NCBI RefSeq assembly: GCF_025962655.1 | Contig: NZ_JAGFPE010000003.1 | Location: 310,001 to 374,000 of the forward strand | Reading direction: 5' to 3' | Length of the DNA: 64,000 bases | Origin: Candidatus Symbiopectobacterium sp. NZEC151 | Lineage (GTDB): Bacteria > Pseudomonadota > Gammaproteobacteria > Enterobacterales > Enterobacteriaceae | Shown: positions 1 to 11,788 of the stretch, in pieces | How the letters are laid out: each line of letters opens with the position of its first letter | Numbering within the stretch: position 1 is the first letter of the stretch | Position numbers and translations under genes: made by a program | The notes under the pieces: model-generated | Databases searched by the model: none | The model's input: only the letters and a program-made list of their open reading frames with translations | Told to the model about the DNA's origin: nothing

Positions 1-744
1 TCCGTGGTGCATCCGCTGATGTTGGATCATGGCTGGACTTTCGGCATCGATTTTCCTGACACCACCGGTGACTCACTCTATCAGCACGAATTTCTCTATC
101 AGCTCTACCTGCATGCCGATACCGATTACAGCGGACGCGTTACCGTTCCGGTACTGTGGGACAAAGCGCGCCACACCATCGTCAGCAACGAATCCGCTGA
201 TATTATCCGCATGTTCAATTCGGCGTTTGATGGCATTGGCGCAACGCCCGGCGATTACTACCCGGAGGCGCGGCGTACGCAAATTGATGCGTTAAACGAA
301 TGGATTTACCCCACCATCAATAACGGCGTGTACAAAGCGGGATTTGCGACCTCGCAAAGCGCCTATGATGAAGCGGTCAATGGCGTATTCGAGGCATTGG
401 CTTCGTTGGAAGTCCGTCTGGCGCAACAGCGTTACCTGACAGGCAACGCATTGACTGAAGCCGATATTCGGCTGTGGACCACGTTACTGCGCTTCGATCC
501 GGTCTACCACACTCATTTCAAGTGTGACAAACGTCGGCTGGCAGACTACCCGAATCTGTTTGGGTTCCTGCGCGATATTTACCAAATTCCTGGCATTGCG
601 GATACCGTGAACATCCCACATATCCGCCATCACTACTATCGCAGCCACGGTACCATCAATCCGCACGGCATTATTTCCATCGGGCCAGAAAACGACCTGA
701 GCGCGCCGCACGGGCGCGACAGATTTAATGAGCGGACGGTTTAA
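1..744 (+). CDS. yqjG: Glutathionyl-hydroquinone reductase YqjG, 3' part
   Basis: The frame is open at the first base, so the N-terminal quarter, including the expected active-site CPWA-type motif, lies outside the window; about 247 codons remain of a family of roughly 328 aa. The visible part starts at SVVHPLMLDHGWTF and contains the all-helical C-terminal glutathione-S-transferase domain (LTGNALTEADIRLWTTLLRFD) and the closing NPHGIISIGP segment typical of the Xi-class YqjG/ECM4 enzymes. The family reduces glutathionyl-hydroquinones to hydroquinones in the cytoplasm. It is followed tail-to-tail by yhaJ; in E. coli yqjG is also a near neighbour of yhaJ-yhaK, which supports the call. Confidence 0.93.
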   Translation, partial: SVVHPLMLDHGWTFGIDFPDTTGDSLYQHEFLYQLYLHADTDYSGRVTVPVLWDKARHTIVSNESADIIRMFNSAFDGIGATPGDYYPEARRTQIDALNEWIYPTINNGVYKAGFATSQSAYDEAVNGVFEALASLEVRLAQQRYLTGNALTEADIRLWTTLLRFDPVYHTHFKCDKRRLADYPNLFGFLRDIYQIPGIADTVNIPHIRHHYYRSHGTINPHGIISIGPENDLSAPHGRDRFNERTV

Positions 745-772
745 TCAGCAAACGATCGTCGCGAGCAGCACA

Positions 773-1669
773 TCACGCCTGGTTCAGCGCTTTGGGCAAT
801 TCGCGCAAGAACCAGGATTTTGCCTCGCCCATGCTGTCACGACGCCAGGCCATGATAATCTGGCTCTCCATGGAATATTCCGGGCTGACAACCCGCAAGC
901 GCCCTTCGGCAATATCCCTGGCGACCATCGGGTAAGGCATGGTGGCAACGCCCAATCCCGCCAACAGCGCGCGGCGTTTATCATCAATTGAACTCACCGT
1001 TAAACGCTGCTGCTTATCCAACAGTTGCACGGTCAATACCGGGCGTTCACGCGCGGTATCCGCCACGGCAATCCCGCGATATTTAATGCGAGTCACATCC
1101 GACAGGGGCTCAGGCTCCTGATGAATAGGGTGGTCCGGGCTGGCAACGTAAACGTTGTTCATGGTGTATAGCTTGCGCGTATTCACTTCGGAAGAGGCGC
1201 GAAAGTGCATATCAGGGGCAATCACGATATCGGCCCGCCCCTGCTCCAGACGCTCCCAGGCACCGGCCAGCACCTCGGTCAGCAATGACACTTGGGTATT
1301 AGCCTTCAGCGCCAGCTTATCCAGCAGGGGAAACAACTTCTCGGTAGGGATCAGCGCTTCAACGACAATGGTGATATGGGTTTCCCAGCCGCGTGCCAGC
1401 GCTTCCGCATCGGTGGTGAGTTTATCCGCCGCTTCGAGCAGGATTCTTCCCCGTTCGAGCAACATCCGGCCCACGTTGGTAAATTTAGTGCGGTGACCTG
1501 AGCGATCAAAAAGCACGACGTCGAGCTCTTCTTCCAGCTTCTGCATGGTATAGCTCAGCGCCGACGGCACGCGCCCCAGCTCATCAGCCGCCGCCGCAAA
1601 GCTGCCACGGCGATCGATGGCGTCCATCACTCGCAGCGCTTCCAGCGTTAATGCCCGATCTTTTGCCAT
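773..1669 (-). CDS. yhaJ: LysR-family regulator YhaJ
   Basis: 298 aa, the usual LysR length. The N-terminal winged helix-turn-helix covers about residues 5-65 (LTLEALRVMDAIDRRGSFAA then LGRVPSALSYTMQKLEEEL). A substrate-binding fold follows from about residue 92. Sequence and position next to yhaK match YhaJ, which in E. coli activates genes for quinone or aromatic stress. It is divergent from yhaK with about 108 bp between the starts, so the shared spacer probably holds its target promoter. Effector unknown. Confidence 0.9.
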   Translation of the reverse strand: MAKDRALTLEALRVMDAIDRRGSFAAAADELGRVPSALSYTMQKLEEELDVVLFDRSGHRTKFTNVGRMLLERGRILLEAADKLTTDAEALARGWETHITIVVEALIPTEKLFPLLDKLALKANTQVSLLTEVLAGAWERLEQGRADIVIAPDMHFRASSEVNTRKLYTMNNVYVASPDHPIHQEPEPLSDVTRIKYRGIAVADTARERPVLTVQLLDKQQRLTVSSIDDKRRALLAGLGVATMPYPMVARDIAEGRLRVVSPEYSMESQIIMAWRRDSMGEAKSWFLRELPKALNQA

Positions 1670-1754
1670 TTATTCACTCATTCAGGAATTTTGAATATAC
1701 CCACCAGATTAACTAGCTAACAATCCAACGTCCACACAATTACTATCTGTTTAG

Positions 1755-1760
1755 TATAAT
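1755..1760 (+). promoter_or_regulatory. Predicted -10 box of yhaK
   Basis: A perfect TATAAT stands 17 bp before the yhaK ATG, with a weak -35 (TCCACA, 1731-1736) 18 bp upstream. Transcription would start near 1767, giving a leader of only about 11 nt that would barely include the GAGG at 1765-1768. The poor -35 fits activator dependence, probably on the divergent YhaJ. Confidence 0.55.
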
Positions 1761-1777
1761 TTTTGAGGTGCAGAACC

Positions 1778-2479
1778 ATGATCACATGCAGAACAGCGGA
1801 ACAGTGCGGTCAAGCTGACTACGGCTGGCTGCAAGCGCGCTACACCTTCTCCTTCGGCCATTATTTCGATCCTGAACTGTTAGGCTTTGCCTCACTGCGC
1901 GTGTTGAACCAGGAAGTCCTCAAGCCAGGCGCGGCATTTCAGCCACGTACCTACCCGCAGGTCGATATTTTAAATATTCTGTTGCAAGGTGAAGCGGAAT
2001 ATCGCGACAGCAACGGCGGGCATATCCGCGCAAAAGCGGGTGACGTCTTGTTATTGGCGGCACAGCCAGCGGTAAGCTACAGCGAGCACAGCATCAGCGA
2101 TGAAACGCCGTTGACGCGTTTGCAACTGTGGTTCAATGCCTGCCCGTCACGGGAAAACAGCGCGTTGCAACGGCTTGCACTGTGCAATGCAAAGGTCAAA
2201 CTGCTCGCCTCACCGGAAGGTGAAAACGGCAGCCTGCAACTTCGCCAGCAGGTTTGGGTACATCATCTGCAACTCGATGAGGGTGAACAGCACACCTTTA
2301 CGCTCAACGGCAACCGCGCCTACTTTCAGGTGATTCACGGTGCGATGGAAGCCATGACGCCGCAAGAGAACGCAACGGTATTACAGTGTGGAGACGGCGC
2401 CTTCATTCAGCAGGAAAAACAGCTGACTATCCGCGCCAAAGCCCCGTTGCGCGCGCTGCTGATCGATTTGGTTGCCTGA
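1778..2479 (+). CDS. yhaK: Pirin-like bicupin protein YhaK
   Basis: 233 aa from the ATG at 1778, preceded by GAGG at 1765-1768; this gives the MITCRTAEQCGQADYGW start conserved in YhaK. An upstream in-frame TTG at 1763 is less likely because it overlaps the promoter and ribosome-binding site. Two cupin domains are expected; the first contains SFGHYFDPELLGF and FQPRTYPQVDILN. YhaK is a cytosolic bicupin of the pirin superfamily, considered a marker of oxidative or nitrogen-oxide stress; its reaction is not settled. Confidence 0.9.
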   Translation: MITCRTAEQCGQADYGWLQARYTFSFGHYFDPELLGFASLRVLNQEVLKPGAAFQPRTYPQVDILNILLQGEAEYRDSNGGHIRAKAGDVLLLAAQPAVSYSEHSISDETPLTRLQLWFNACPSRENSALQRLALCNAKVKLLASPEGENGSLQLRQQVWVHHLQLDEGEQHTFTLNGNRAYFQVIHGAMEAMTPQENATVLQCGDGAFIQQEKQLTIRAKAPLRALLIDLVA

Positions 2480-2578
2480 GTCGCTTTCTCGGCGCTTTGA
2501 TGGATTATCACAGCGCACCCCGCGCCTTACATGGTAAGATGGAGGACGTGTTCATCATCAAGCGGTAGGATCAGGCCA

Positions 2579-3100
2579 ATGGATTCAAGCGACCAAGACA
2601 AACTCCTTGCCCAGGCGGAAAGCATTTGCCAGCAGCGCAATGTACGCCTTACGCCACAGCGACTCGAAGTGCTTCGGCTGATGGCACAGCAACACGGCGC
2701 GATCAGTGCTTACGATCTGTTGGATCTGCTGCGCGCCTCAGAACCACAAGCAAAACCCCCTACCGTATACCGCGCGCTGGATTTTCTGCTGGAGCAAGGG
2801 TTTATCCATCGTGTGGAATCGACCAACAGCTATGTCATGTGTCACCACATTGAAGAGCATAGCCATACTTCAGCGCTGTTTATTTGCGATCGTTGCGGGC
2901 AAGTTACGGAACGCCAGACGGAAGGCATTGAAGCCATTCTTCAGCAGTTGGCACAAAGCGCTAATTTCACGCTGCGTCACAGCGTGGTCGAGGCACACGG
3001 CCTGTGCGAAGCCTGTCAGGAAGTGGCTGATTGCCGTGAACACGGGCACTGTCACCATGACCATACGGTGCCCATCAAGAGTGCGAAACCCGGACGTTGA
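2579..3100 (+). CDS. zur: Zinc uptake regulator Zur (Fur family)
   Basis: 173 aa from the ATG at 2579, with AGGA at 2567-2570. A longer frame from 2531 has no ribosome site and adds a low-complexity tail absent from the family. The N-terminal DNA-binding domain (VRLTPQRLEVLRLMAQQHG, PTVYRALDFLLEQG) is followed by a metal-binding dimerisation domain with cysteine pairs in ICDRCGQ and CEACQEV and a His/Cys-rich tail (CREHGHCHHDH). Zur with zinc represses zinc importers such as znuABC. It converges on lexA; zur and lexA are also near each other in E. coli. Confidence 0.93.
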   Translation: MDSSDQDKLLAQAESICQQRNVRLTPQRLEVLRLMAQQHGAISAYDLLDLLRASEPQAKPPTVYRALDFLLEQGFIHRVESTNSYVMCHHIEEHSHTSALFICDRCGQVTERQTEGIEAILQQLAQSANFTLRHSVVEAHGLCEACQEVADCREHGHCHHDHTVPIKSAKPGR

Positions 3101-3166
3101 TCTGAAAGGCTGATACATCACCGACAAGGCTTTCCCTGAAAGAAACGCCCTGTCGGCTAACGGCGT

Positions 3167-3778
3167 TTAGCTCCACTCACCGTTGCGGATAACACCGACG
3201 GCCAATCCTTCAATGCTGAAGCTCTGCTCACGCAAATCAACCACGATGGGAGAAAATGCGTCATTCTCCGCCAGAAGTTGTACGGTGTTACCTTGACGTT
3301 TCAAGCGCTTAACCGTCACTTCATCCTCAATGCGCGCCACCACTACCTGGCCGTTACGCACCTCTTGGGTTTTATGCACGGCCAGCAAATCACCGTCTAA
3401 TATACCGATGTCTTTCATAGACATACCGCTGACGCGCAGCAAAAAGTCGGCGTGCGGTTTGAACATGGCCGGATCGACCTGATAGTGACACTCGATGTGC
3501 TCTTGCGCCAGCAGCGGCTCACCCGCGGCGACACGGCCAATCAGCGGCAGTCCAACATTTTCTTCTTCCATCAACAGGCGGATCCCGCGTGATGCGCCGG
3601 AGACGATTTCAATCACGCCTTTGCGCGCCAGCGCCTTCAGATGCTCTTCCGCTGCGTTCGGTGAGCGGAAACCCAGTCGCTGGGCGATTTCGGCACGCGT
3701 TGGCGGCATGCCGGACTGCGCAATATGATCGCGAATCAGATCATAGACCTGCTGCTGTCTGGTTGTTAATGCTTTCAT
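3167..3778 (-). CDS. lexA: SOS repressor LexA
   Basis: 203 aa, one more than E. coli LexA. The winged-helix DNA-binding domain spans about residues 1-70 ([20 protein letters not shown]). The self-cleavage site is Ala85-Gly86 in GRVAAGEPL; the catalytic dyad is Ser120 (GMSMKD) and Lys157 (VTVKRL). LexA represses the DNA-damage regulon and cleaves itself on RecA filaments. Two LexA boxes stand just upstream, so it autoregulates as in E. coli. The dinF gene that follows lexA in E. coli is absent here. Confidence 0.97.
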   Translation of the reverse strand: MKALTTRQQQVYDLIRDHIAQSGMPPTRAEIAQRLGFRSPNAAEEHLKALARKGVIEIVSGASRGIRLLMEEENVGLPLIGRVAAGEPLLAQEHIECHYQVDPAMFKPHADFLLRVSGMSMKDIGILDGDLLAVHKTQEVRNGQVVVARIEDEVTVKRLKRQGNTVQLLAENDAFSPIVVDLREQSFSIEGLAVGVIRNGEWS

Positions 3779-3786
3779 CCCGCCCC

Positions 3787-3802
3787 CTGGTTGTTTATAC
3801 AG
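3787..3802 (-). promoter_or_regulatory. LexA box 2 (proximal)
   Basis: On the minus strand this reads CTGTATAAACAACCAG, matching CTG-N10-CAG. It lies 9 bp upstream of the lexA start and 5 bp from the second box, the same arrangement as at E. coli lexA. Confidence 0.85.
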
Positions 3803-3807
3803 TTTAT

Positions 3808-3823
3808 CTGTGAGTATATACAG
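3808..3823 (-). promoter_or_regulatory. LexA box 1 (distal)
   Basis: CTGTATATACTCACAG on the minus strand, a full CTGT-N8-ACAG match. Together with the proximal box it forms the tandem operator for LexA autoregulation. Confidence 0.92.
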
Positions 3824-3898
3824 GTCATCGCGGCTTGGGAATGACAGAGAGGCAAATACCCGTGTTTTTATGAGCGTTGCCCCAAAATCATGCTGAAA

Positions 3899-4267
3899 TC
3901 ACCCCAGGATGAGGGGCCAGAGAATGCTGACCCAGACAATGCCGGCAAACACCAAGGCCACAAACACGGCCGCCGATCCGATATCCTTGGCGCGCCCGGA
4001 CAGTTCGTGATGCTCGGTTCCCACGCGATCGACAACCGCCTCAATGGCGCTGTTGACCAGTTCCATCAGCACCACTACCACCACTACGCCAATCAGCAAT
4101 AGCCGCTCCAGCAGTGCTACGGGCAGCCAACACGCGACCAGCACCGCTACGACCAGCAGCATCAGTTCTTGTCGAAATGCAGCTTCGTGCTGCCATGCCT
4201 GTTTCAGCCCTTTGAGGGAGTACCCGGTTGCCTTGATAATCCGAGTTACCCCGGTAGCCTTATTCAT
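3899..4267 (-). CDS. dgkA: Diacylglycerol kinase DgkA
   Basis: 122 aa, the E. coli length. A small inner-membrane enzyme that phosphorylates diacylglycerol to phosphatidic acid, recycling the lipid left by periplasmic glucan modification. Three hydrophobic helices are visible, with the catalytic signature in the middle ([16 protein letters not shown]) and the [11 protein letters not shown] segment before the last helix. Divergent from plsB, sharing a spacer of about 128 bp. Confidence 0.95.
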   Translation of the reverse strand: MNKATGVTRIIKATGYSLKGLKQAWQHEAAFRQELMLLVVAVLVACWLPVALLERLLLIGVVVVVVLMELVNSAIEAVVDRVGTEHHELSGRAKDIGSAAVFVALVFAGIVWVSILWPLILG

Positions 4268-4395
4268 GTTTTTTCACCCGTTTATCAGAGATTTTTTGCA
4301 ATTTTCCCGTAACACCGTTGTCTCACACCACAGATCTCCCTTGTACTTTCTGGTATCCTTGCGGCGCATTGCTACTCAAGAGGCTTCTGGTTGTT

Positions 4396-6861
4396 ATGTC
4401 CGGCTGGCGTAAAATTTACTATAAATTACTGAATTTCCCACTCAAATTGTTAGTGAAAAGCAAGATAATTCCTAACGATCCCGTGGCGGAGTTAGGGCTA
4501 GATCCTTCTCGCCCCATTCTTTATGTGCTGCCTTATAACTCACAGGCGGATTTACTGACGCTGCGCGCAAAATGCCAAGCGTTAGAACTGCCGGATCCGC
4601 TGGAACCCACGGAAATTGACGGTGTGTCGCTGCCCAGCCACGTATTTATTAACGATGGCCCACGCGTATTCCGCTATTACACGCCGAAGCAGGAATCCGT
4701 CAAACTGTTCCACGATTATCTGGATCTGCACCGCAACAATCCCTATCTCGATGTGCAGATGGTGCCCGTTTCTGTCATGTTTGGCCGCTCTCCGGGCCGT
4801 GAAGGACAGCACGGTGCCACGCCGCATCTGCGTCTGCTCAACGGGATTGAGAAATTTTTCGCCGTTATCTGGCTGGGACGCGACAGCTTTGTACGCTTCT
4901 CCAGCATCGTGTCGCTGCGTCACATGGCAACCGAACACGGCACCGACAAAACCATAGCGCACAAACTGGCGCGTGTCGCACGCATGCACTTTGCCCGTCA
5001 ACGCCTGGCCGCCGTAGGCCCGCGTTTGCCGGTACGTCAGGAGCTATTCCATAAGCTGCTGGACTCGAAGGCCATCAAGAAAGCCGTTGAAGATGAGGCG
5101 CGCAGCAAGAAAATCTCCCATGAGAAAGCGCAGCAAAATGCTATCGCCCTGATGGAAGAGATCGCCGCGGACTTCTCTTATGAAGCCGTGCGGCTGTCGG
5201 ATCGCATTCTGAGCTGGACCTGGAACCGCCTGTATCAAGGTATCAACGTACACAATGCCGAGCGCGTACGTCAGTTGGCGCAGGATGGCCATGAGCTGGT
5301 CTACGTGCCTTGCCACCGTAGTCACATGGACTACCTGCTGCTCTCCTATGTGCTTTACCACCAGGGTCTGGTTCCCCCCCATATCGCGGCAGGTATCAAC
5401 CTGAATTTCTGGCCAGCAGGACCGATTTTCCGCCGTCTGGGTGCTTTCTTTATTCGCCGGACCTTCAAAGGCAACAAGCTCTACTCCACCATTTTCCGTG
5501 AATATCTCGGTGAGCTGTTCTCTCGCGGCTACTCCGTTGAGTACTTTATGGAAGGGGGGCGTTCGCGCACCGGCCGTTTGCTGGAGCCCAAGACCGGCAC
5601 GCTGGCCATGACCCTTCAGGCGATGCTTCGCGGTGGTACGCGCCCCATCACGCTGGTGCCGATTTATGTGGGTTATGAGCATGTGATGGAAGTGGGCACC
5701 TATGCCAAAGAGTTGCGCGGTGCCACTAAAGAGAAAGAAGGCTTGATGCAGATGGTGCGCGGGTTACGCAAACTGCGCAATCTGGGGCAAGGCTATGTGA
5801 ATTTTGGCGAGCCACTGTCGCTGACGCCTTACCTCAATCACCATGTGCCGCAGTGGCGCGAGGCGATCGATCCGATTGAAGCGCAGCGCCCTACCTGGCT
5901 CACGCCTACCGTGCAGAATATTGCCGATATCATCATGGTGCGCATTAACAACGCCGCAGCCGCCAACGCCATGAACCTGTGCTCCACCGCACTGTTGGCA
6001 TCACGTCAGCGCGCGCTGACCCGTGAACAAATGCATGAGCAACTGGACTGCTATTTGCAATTGCTGCGCAACGTGCCTTACAGCAAAGATGTCACTGCGC
6101 CGAAAAAGACGGCGCCGGAACTGCTGGAACACGCGCTGGCAATGAACAAATTTGAAGTTGAACAAGACAATATTGGCGAGATCATCATTCTGCCGCGCGA
6201 ACAGGCCGTGTTGATGACGTATTACCGCAACAACATCCAGCATTTGCTGGTGCTGCCATCGATGATCGCCAGCATTATCATGCACCGTGGCAGGATCACG
6301 CCGGATGAATTAACACGACAAATGTCGTTGATTTACCCGTTAATTCAAGCCGAACTGTTCTTGCATTACAGTAAAGAGGCACTGCCTGCGGTCATTGAAA
6401 CGTTAACCACGGAGCTGGTGCGTCAGGAACTGATTGTCATCAAACAAGATGCGCTGGTGCTAAATCCGCTGCGAATTCGCACGCTCCAACTGCTGGCTGC
6501 CGGTGTGCGGGAAACCCTGCAACGCTACGCGATTACGCTGTCATTACTCGGCGCTAACCCGGAAATGAACCGCGGTACCTTGGAAAAAGAAAGCCGCAAT
6601 ATGGCCCAGCGTCTGTCGGTGCTGCATGGCATTAACGCGCCTGAGTTCTTTGATAAAGCCGTGTTCTCAACGCTGGTAGCCACGCTACGTCAGGAAGGCT
6701 ACATCAGCGACAGCAGCAGCGTGGATACGCGCAGTACACTGGAGCTCTATCGTATTCTGAGCGATTTAATCACACCGGAAGTCAGGTTGACGATTGAAAG
6801 TGCCAGTACACCGGCCAGCGCAGAACCGGAAGACGAAAAGCAGGAAGTAGCGCAAGCGTAG
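4396..6861 (+). CDS. plsB: Glycerol-3-phosphate acyltransferase PlsB
   Basis: 821 aa from the ATG at 4396 ([16 protein letters not shown]), the conserved start; an in-frame ATG at 4318 would add 26 residues inside the presumed promoter. PlsB is the inner-membrane enzyme that acylates sn-glycerol-3-phosphate, the first step of phospholipid synthesis. The catalytic HX4D motif is HRSHMD at about residues 307-312, followed by the binding blocks [24 protein letters not shown] and [11 protein letters not shown]. Its C-terminal tail (about 15 residues) is longer and more acidic than in E. coli. Confidence 0.97.
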   Translation: MSGWRKIYYKLLNFPLKLLVKSKIIPNDPVAELGLDPSRPILYVLPYNSQADLLTLRAKCQALELPDPLEPTEIDGVSLPSHVFINDGPRVFRYYTPKQESVKLFHDYLDLHRNNPYLDVQMVPVSVMFGRSPGREGQHGATPHLRLLNGIEKFFAVIWLGRDSFVRFSSIVSLRHMATEHGTDKTIAHKLARVARMHFARQRLAAVGPRLPVRQELFHKLLDSKAIKKAVEDEARSKKISHEKAQQNAIALMEEIAADFSYEAVRLSDRILSWTWNRLYQGINVHNAERVRQLAQDGHELVYVPCHRSHMDYLLLSYVLYHQGLVPPHIAAGINLNFWPAGPIFRRLGAFFIRRTFKGNKLYSTIFREYLGELFSRGYSVEYFMEGGRSRTGRLLEPKTGTLAMTLQAMLRGGTRPITLVPIYVGYEHVMEVGTYAKELRGATKEKEGLMQMVRGLRKLRNLGQGYVNFGEPLSLTPYLNHHVPQWREAIDPIEAQRPTWLTPTVQNIADIIMVRINNAAAANAMNLCSTALLASRQRALTREQMHEQLDCYLQLLRNVPYSKDVTAPKKTAPELLEHALAMNKFEVEQDNIGEIIILPREQAVLMTYYRNNIQHLLVLPSMIASIIMHRGRITPDELTRQMSLIYPLIQAELFLHYSKEALPAVIETLTTELVRQELIVIKQDALVLNPLRIRTLQLLAAGVRETLQRYAITLSLLGANPEMNRGTLEKESRNMAQRLSVLHGINAPEFFDKAVFSTLVATLRQEGYISDSSSVDTRSTLELYRILSDLITPEVRLTIESASTPASAEPEDEKQEVAQA

Positions 6862-6896
6862 TGTTGCGTTAAAGCACCATCCGTTACCGCTTTACT

Positions 6897-6925
6897 CCGG
6901 CATCACACGCCCTGTGTGATGCCGG
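6897..6925. terminator. Hairpin between plsB and ubiA
   Basis: A 12-bp perfect stem (CCGGCATCACAC / GTGTGATGCCGG, loop 6909-6913) lies between the convergent ends of plsB and ubiA. There is no clear T-run on either side, so it may be a bidirectional attenuator or an mRNA-protecting hairpin rather than a strict intrinsic terminator. Confidence 0.6.
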
Positions 6926-6931
6926 GGACCA

Positions 6932-7801
6932 TCACAGCCCCAGCACAATTCCCGCAAACAACACCATGCCCACATAGTTATTGTTGAGGAACGCACGGAA
7001 ACAGGCATCGCGCTCACGCCCGGCGGTCAGCCATTGCTGATAACCAAAAAGACCAGCCGCCATCAGCACCGTCAGGAAAAATGCGGCGCCCAGCTTCATT
7101 TGCATGCCTAGCACCACCATCAACGCCAGCATGCTCGCCTGCAACAAGCCGATGATCAAGGTATCAAAGCGCCCGAACAGAATAGCGGTGGATTTGATGC
7201 CAATCTTGAGATCATCATCGCGATCGACCATGGCATATTGCGTGTCATAGGCGACAGTCCAGCAGATGTAGGCTAAAAACATGATCCAGGCGCTGGCGGG
7301 CAGCGATTCGCTGACTGCGGCATACGCCATGGGGATCGACCAGCCGAAGGCTGCGCCCAACACAAACTGCGGCAGATGGCTGACGCGTTTCATGAAGGGG
7401 TATATCCATGCCAACGCCAACGCCGCCACGGAGAGCCAAATGGTCATCCGATTCAACGTCAGCACCAGCGCAAACGCCAGTAGCACCAAAACGACAAACA
7501 GCACTTTTGCCGATTGCTCGCTCACCAGGCCGCTGGGTAAAGGGCGAGACGCGGTACGTTTGACATGCCCATCAAAATGGCGGTCGGCGTAATCATTGAT
7601 CACACAGCCTGCCGCGCGCATCAGAAACACCCCCGCGACAAACACCAACAGCGTCCACGGTCTCGGCACACCGCCACCCGCCAGCCATAATGCCCAGAGG
7701 GTTGGCCAGAGCAACAGCAGGGAACCGATCGGCCTATCAATTCGCATTAACCGACAGTAAGCGCCCCATTTTCCCGCTGTCATACTTCGTTCCAACGTCA
7801 T
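6932..7801 (-). CDS. ubiA: 4-hydroxybenzoate octaprenyltransferase UbiA
   Basis: 289 aa, multi-pass inner-membrane prenyltransferase that attaches the polyprenyl tail to 4-hydroxybenzoate, the second step of ubiquinone synthesis. Both aspartate-rich motifs are visible: NDYADRHFD at about residue 70 and [12 protein letters not shown] at about 190, which bind Mg-diphosphate. About eight hydrophobic segments. It lies 6 bp downstream of ubiC, the conserved ubiCA operon next to plsB. Confidence 0.96.
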   Translation of the reverse strand: MTLERSMTAGKWGAYCRLMRIDRPIGSLLLLWPTLWALWLAGGGVPRPWTLLVFVAGVFLMRAAGCVINDYADRHFDGHVKRTASRPLPSGLVSEQSAKVLFVVLVLLAFALVLTLNRMTIWLSVAALALAWIYPFMKRVSHLPQFVLGAAFGWSIPMAYAAVSESLPASAWIMFLAYICWTVAYDTQYAMVDRDDDLKIGIKSTAILFGRFDTLIIGLLQASMLALMVVLGMQMKLGAAFFLTVLMAAGLFGYQQWLTAGRERDACFRAFLNNNYVGMVLFAGIVLGL

Positions 7802-7807
7802 TTCTCC

Positions 7808-8356
7808 TTAACGGTTACCCTGGTCAACGCCTTGAAAATGATACGCAGGCGACGAGGGCAAAAACAATTCTGTCAGCAGTATCGGCTGATTAAACAAACG
7901 CAAACGGGATCGCCGAGCCCACAGGTTTTCACAGCGTCCAATGTGTATGTAATCGCGTTGCAGGGAGTTCTGTTTGAACAGATAGCGCCCGAGCGGTGTA
8001 TTACCAAGCGTAGTCAACGCGGACACCGAGGTGTCAAGGGCTGAGGGCGGAATCAGCGTTCTGGCGGCCACCCAGGGCTGTCCATCGCCGTAGATTATCA
8101 CCTCTCGCAGCCAATAACGCGCGCAGTCAGGCAACTCGTGCTGTTCATCACCCAGCATCTCAGCCGCAACGTAACCATTATAGTACGGCACCACCGTCAA
8201 CTGTGTGCAATGTCGTTCCAGCCGCTGCGTCATCGAACCGGTCTCTGTCAGCCAGGTATCGACGGGGGATGGTAACGCCATCGGCGTTTCTTTTAACCAA
8301 TCGGTCGCGTGCAACCATTCTATGGTGCGCAGCAGTGTTAGCGCTGCATCGGACAT
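7808..8356 (-). CDS. ubiC: Chorismate pyruvate-lyase UbiC
   Basis: 182 aa from the ATG at 8354-8356, which has GGAG/AGGGAT just upstream; a longer frame from 8389 lacks this support. UbiC converts chorismate to 4-hydroxybenzoate and pyruvate in the cytoplasm, supplying UbiA. Family segments seen: WLTETGSMTQRLERHC near the N-terminus, WLREVIIYGDGQPWVAART in the middle and the C-terminal LWARRSRLRLFNQPILLTELFLP. First gene of the ubiCA operon. Confidence 0.95.
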   Translation of the reverse strand: MSDAALTLLRTIEWLHATDWLKETPMALPSPVDTWLTETGSMTQRLERHCTQLTVVPYYNGYVAAEMLGDEQHELPDCARYWLREVIIYGDGQPWVAARTLIPPSALDTSVSALTTLGNTPLGRYLFKQNSLQRDYIHIGRCENLWARRSRLRLFNQPILLTELFLPSSPAYHFQGVDQGNR

Positions 8357-8517
8357 ATCCCTACTCCAATGGTGGCTGTTGTAACGCACAAAACATCACG
8401 CCTCAGCACACCCCGCCACCGTTGGGTGCGCAATATGATAACATTTTTTTAATCTTTGACAGCGCGCTGGCAAGATTTGATCGCCGTTTGCTCAGAAAAA
8501 AGACAAAAATGGCGCAT

Positions 8518-8554
8518 AAAAAAACACTATCTGGCGCTATACCAGATAGTGTTT
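8518..8554 (-). terminator. Intrinsic terminator of groESL
   Basis: A 13-bp perfect stem (arms 8522-8534 and 8542-8554, loop 8535-8541) runs on the minus strand straight into seven T residues (8518-8524 complement). It lies about 70 bp past the groEL stop. Confidence 0.9.
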
Positions 8555-8625
8555 ACGTTGAGCGTAAAAGCGTGTTGATGCTATCCACCCGGGCCTCAGC
8601 GCAACGCGCCAGTGCCCGGCGTTGA

Positions 8626-10284
<1,659 letters not shown>

Positions 10285-10316
10285 TTATTTCCCTTAAATT
10301 CGTTCGATTCAGATGA

Positions 10317-10649
<333 letters not shown>

Positions 10650-10690
10650 TTAACGCCGGGTACATTTTGATACCCGCCTTGTGAGTTTCT

Positions 10691-10720
10691 AAGTGGGGAC
10701 GATTCGCTTCCCTTCAAGGG
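10691..10720 (-). promoter_or_regulatory. Sigma-32 heat-shock promoter of groESL
   Basis: On the minus strand CCCTTGAAG (-35, 10712-10720) is followed 13 bp later by CCCCACTT (-10, 10691-10698), close to the sigma-32 consensus CTTGAAA-N11-16-CCCCATNT and to the known E. coli groE promoter. The start point falls about 75-80 nt before groES. Confidence 0.85.
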
Positions 10721-10818
10721 AGAAAAAGGTTTTTTTTTGCGATAACGATGGAATTCTGATAATGAAGAATAAAAATTAGATATAAAACAGATGTTTAATA
10801 TCTTTTTCTTAATCAGCA

Positions 10819-11289
10819 TCATTTGTCTTGATCGTCTCTATGCTCGAGGTTTTTACGGTCATCATCTTTGCGATAGTACTCACCGTCAAAGGTGTTGCCG
10901 TTGTTGCCGGACGATGCGGTGCCAGCGCCACGCCAAATGTGCAGATGAGGCATCAGTTTAACCGTCAACCGCTTTTGCAACGGGGGCAACAACAGCAGCA
11001 ATCCCAGGAAGTCAGTGAAAAAACCGGGCAGCAGCAGCAAAAAGCCCGCCAATACCAGCGATACGCTTTTGACCATTTCCGCCGCAGGGCTCTCTCCCGC
11101 CGCGATTTTCTGCTGCATTTGAATAAACGTTTTCACCCCTTGATTGCGCACCAGAGAAACGCCAATACAGGAGGTAAACACCACCAGCAGCAACGTCACC
11201 GCGACGCCCAGAACTTCCGCAACGCGGATGAACAGCGAAATTTCGATGTAGGCAAAAAGAAAGAGTAGGAATAGCGGTAACCAGCGCAC
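10819..11289 (-). CDS. fxsA: FxsA family membrane protein
   Basis: 156 aa starting at a GTG (11287-11289) with AGGAG upstream. Cytoplasmic-membrane protein with hydrophobic segments near residues 3-20, 27-48 and 75-100 (the last with the family motif PGFFTDFLGLLLLLPP), and a polar, acidic tail. In E. coli, extra FxsA relieves exclusion of phage T7 by the F plasmid; normal role unknown. fxsA also stands between groES and aspA in E. coli. Confidence 0.93.
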   Translation of the reverse strand: MRWLPLFLLFLFAYIEISLFIRVAEVLGVAVTLLLVVFTSCIGVSLVRNQGVKTFIQMQQKIAAGESPAAEMVKSVSLVLAGFLLLLPGFFTDFLGLLLLLPPLQKRLTVKLMPHLHIWRGAGTASSGNNGNTFDGEYYRKDDDRKNLEHRDDQDK

Positions 11290-11788
11290 TGGATTCTCCT
11301 GATTTATTTAACTGTTTGTTATAAAACGAACAAAACGATCGATATCCGCCTGAGTCACAGGCTGCCGTCATCTGTTATGCATCCGGCCATCATGAAGACC
11401 TATCACCAGAGATCCAACATCAACCCTTATAATTTAATGAAGTGGTAGCGCAAGCGAGGATTTTCAACCTGTAGATGGAAAATTTCGTTGCGCAATAATC
11501 ACCAGTGACCACTATCACAATTTATTTACTTTATTAATTACACATCTTCATTGAGTGATCGAAACTACGCTTTTGGGATTCTATACAATATATCATCACC
11601 CCAGCGGAGGCAGTTATGGTCAATCGTTCTGCGACTGTTGCCTGTGGTGATACATTTTGTGGTAACACCCTCGTGATAATAACTCGCGTTTATTGGCACG
11701 ATTATTGGTTAACACGCTTTTTTGTTAACACCAAGGTGGTTAGCAAAACGCGTTCTCATCAAGTTGCAGGATTCAAGAGAAGGCTCTC
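11290..11788 (+). promoter_or_regulatory. aspA upstream region with CRP-like site
   Basis: No convincing gene lies in these 499 bp. A CRP-type palindrome AGTGA-ccacta-TCACA is at 11504-11519. A possible -10 (TACAAT, 11584-11589) has no good -35, as expected for activator dependence; TTGAG...GAA around 11551-11563 is a weak FNR-like element near -40. E. coli aspA is regulated by catabolite and oxygen signals, so these sites are plausible but inferred. The leader from about 11596 to the aspA ATG is long (about 190 nt). Confidence 0.5.

Noticed and set aside
3117..3157. Imperfect CCGACA/TGTCGG hairpin between zur and lexA as a terminator
   Set aside because: Large loop and no T-run on either strand; not strong enough to list.
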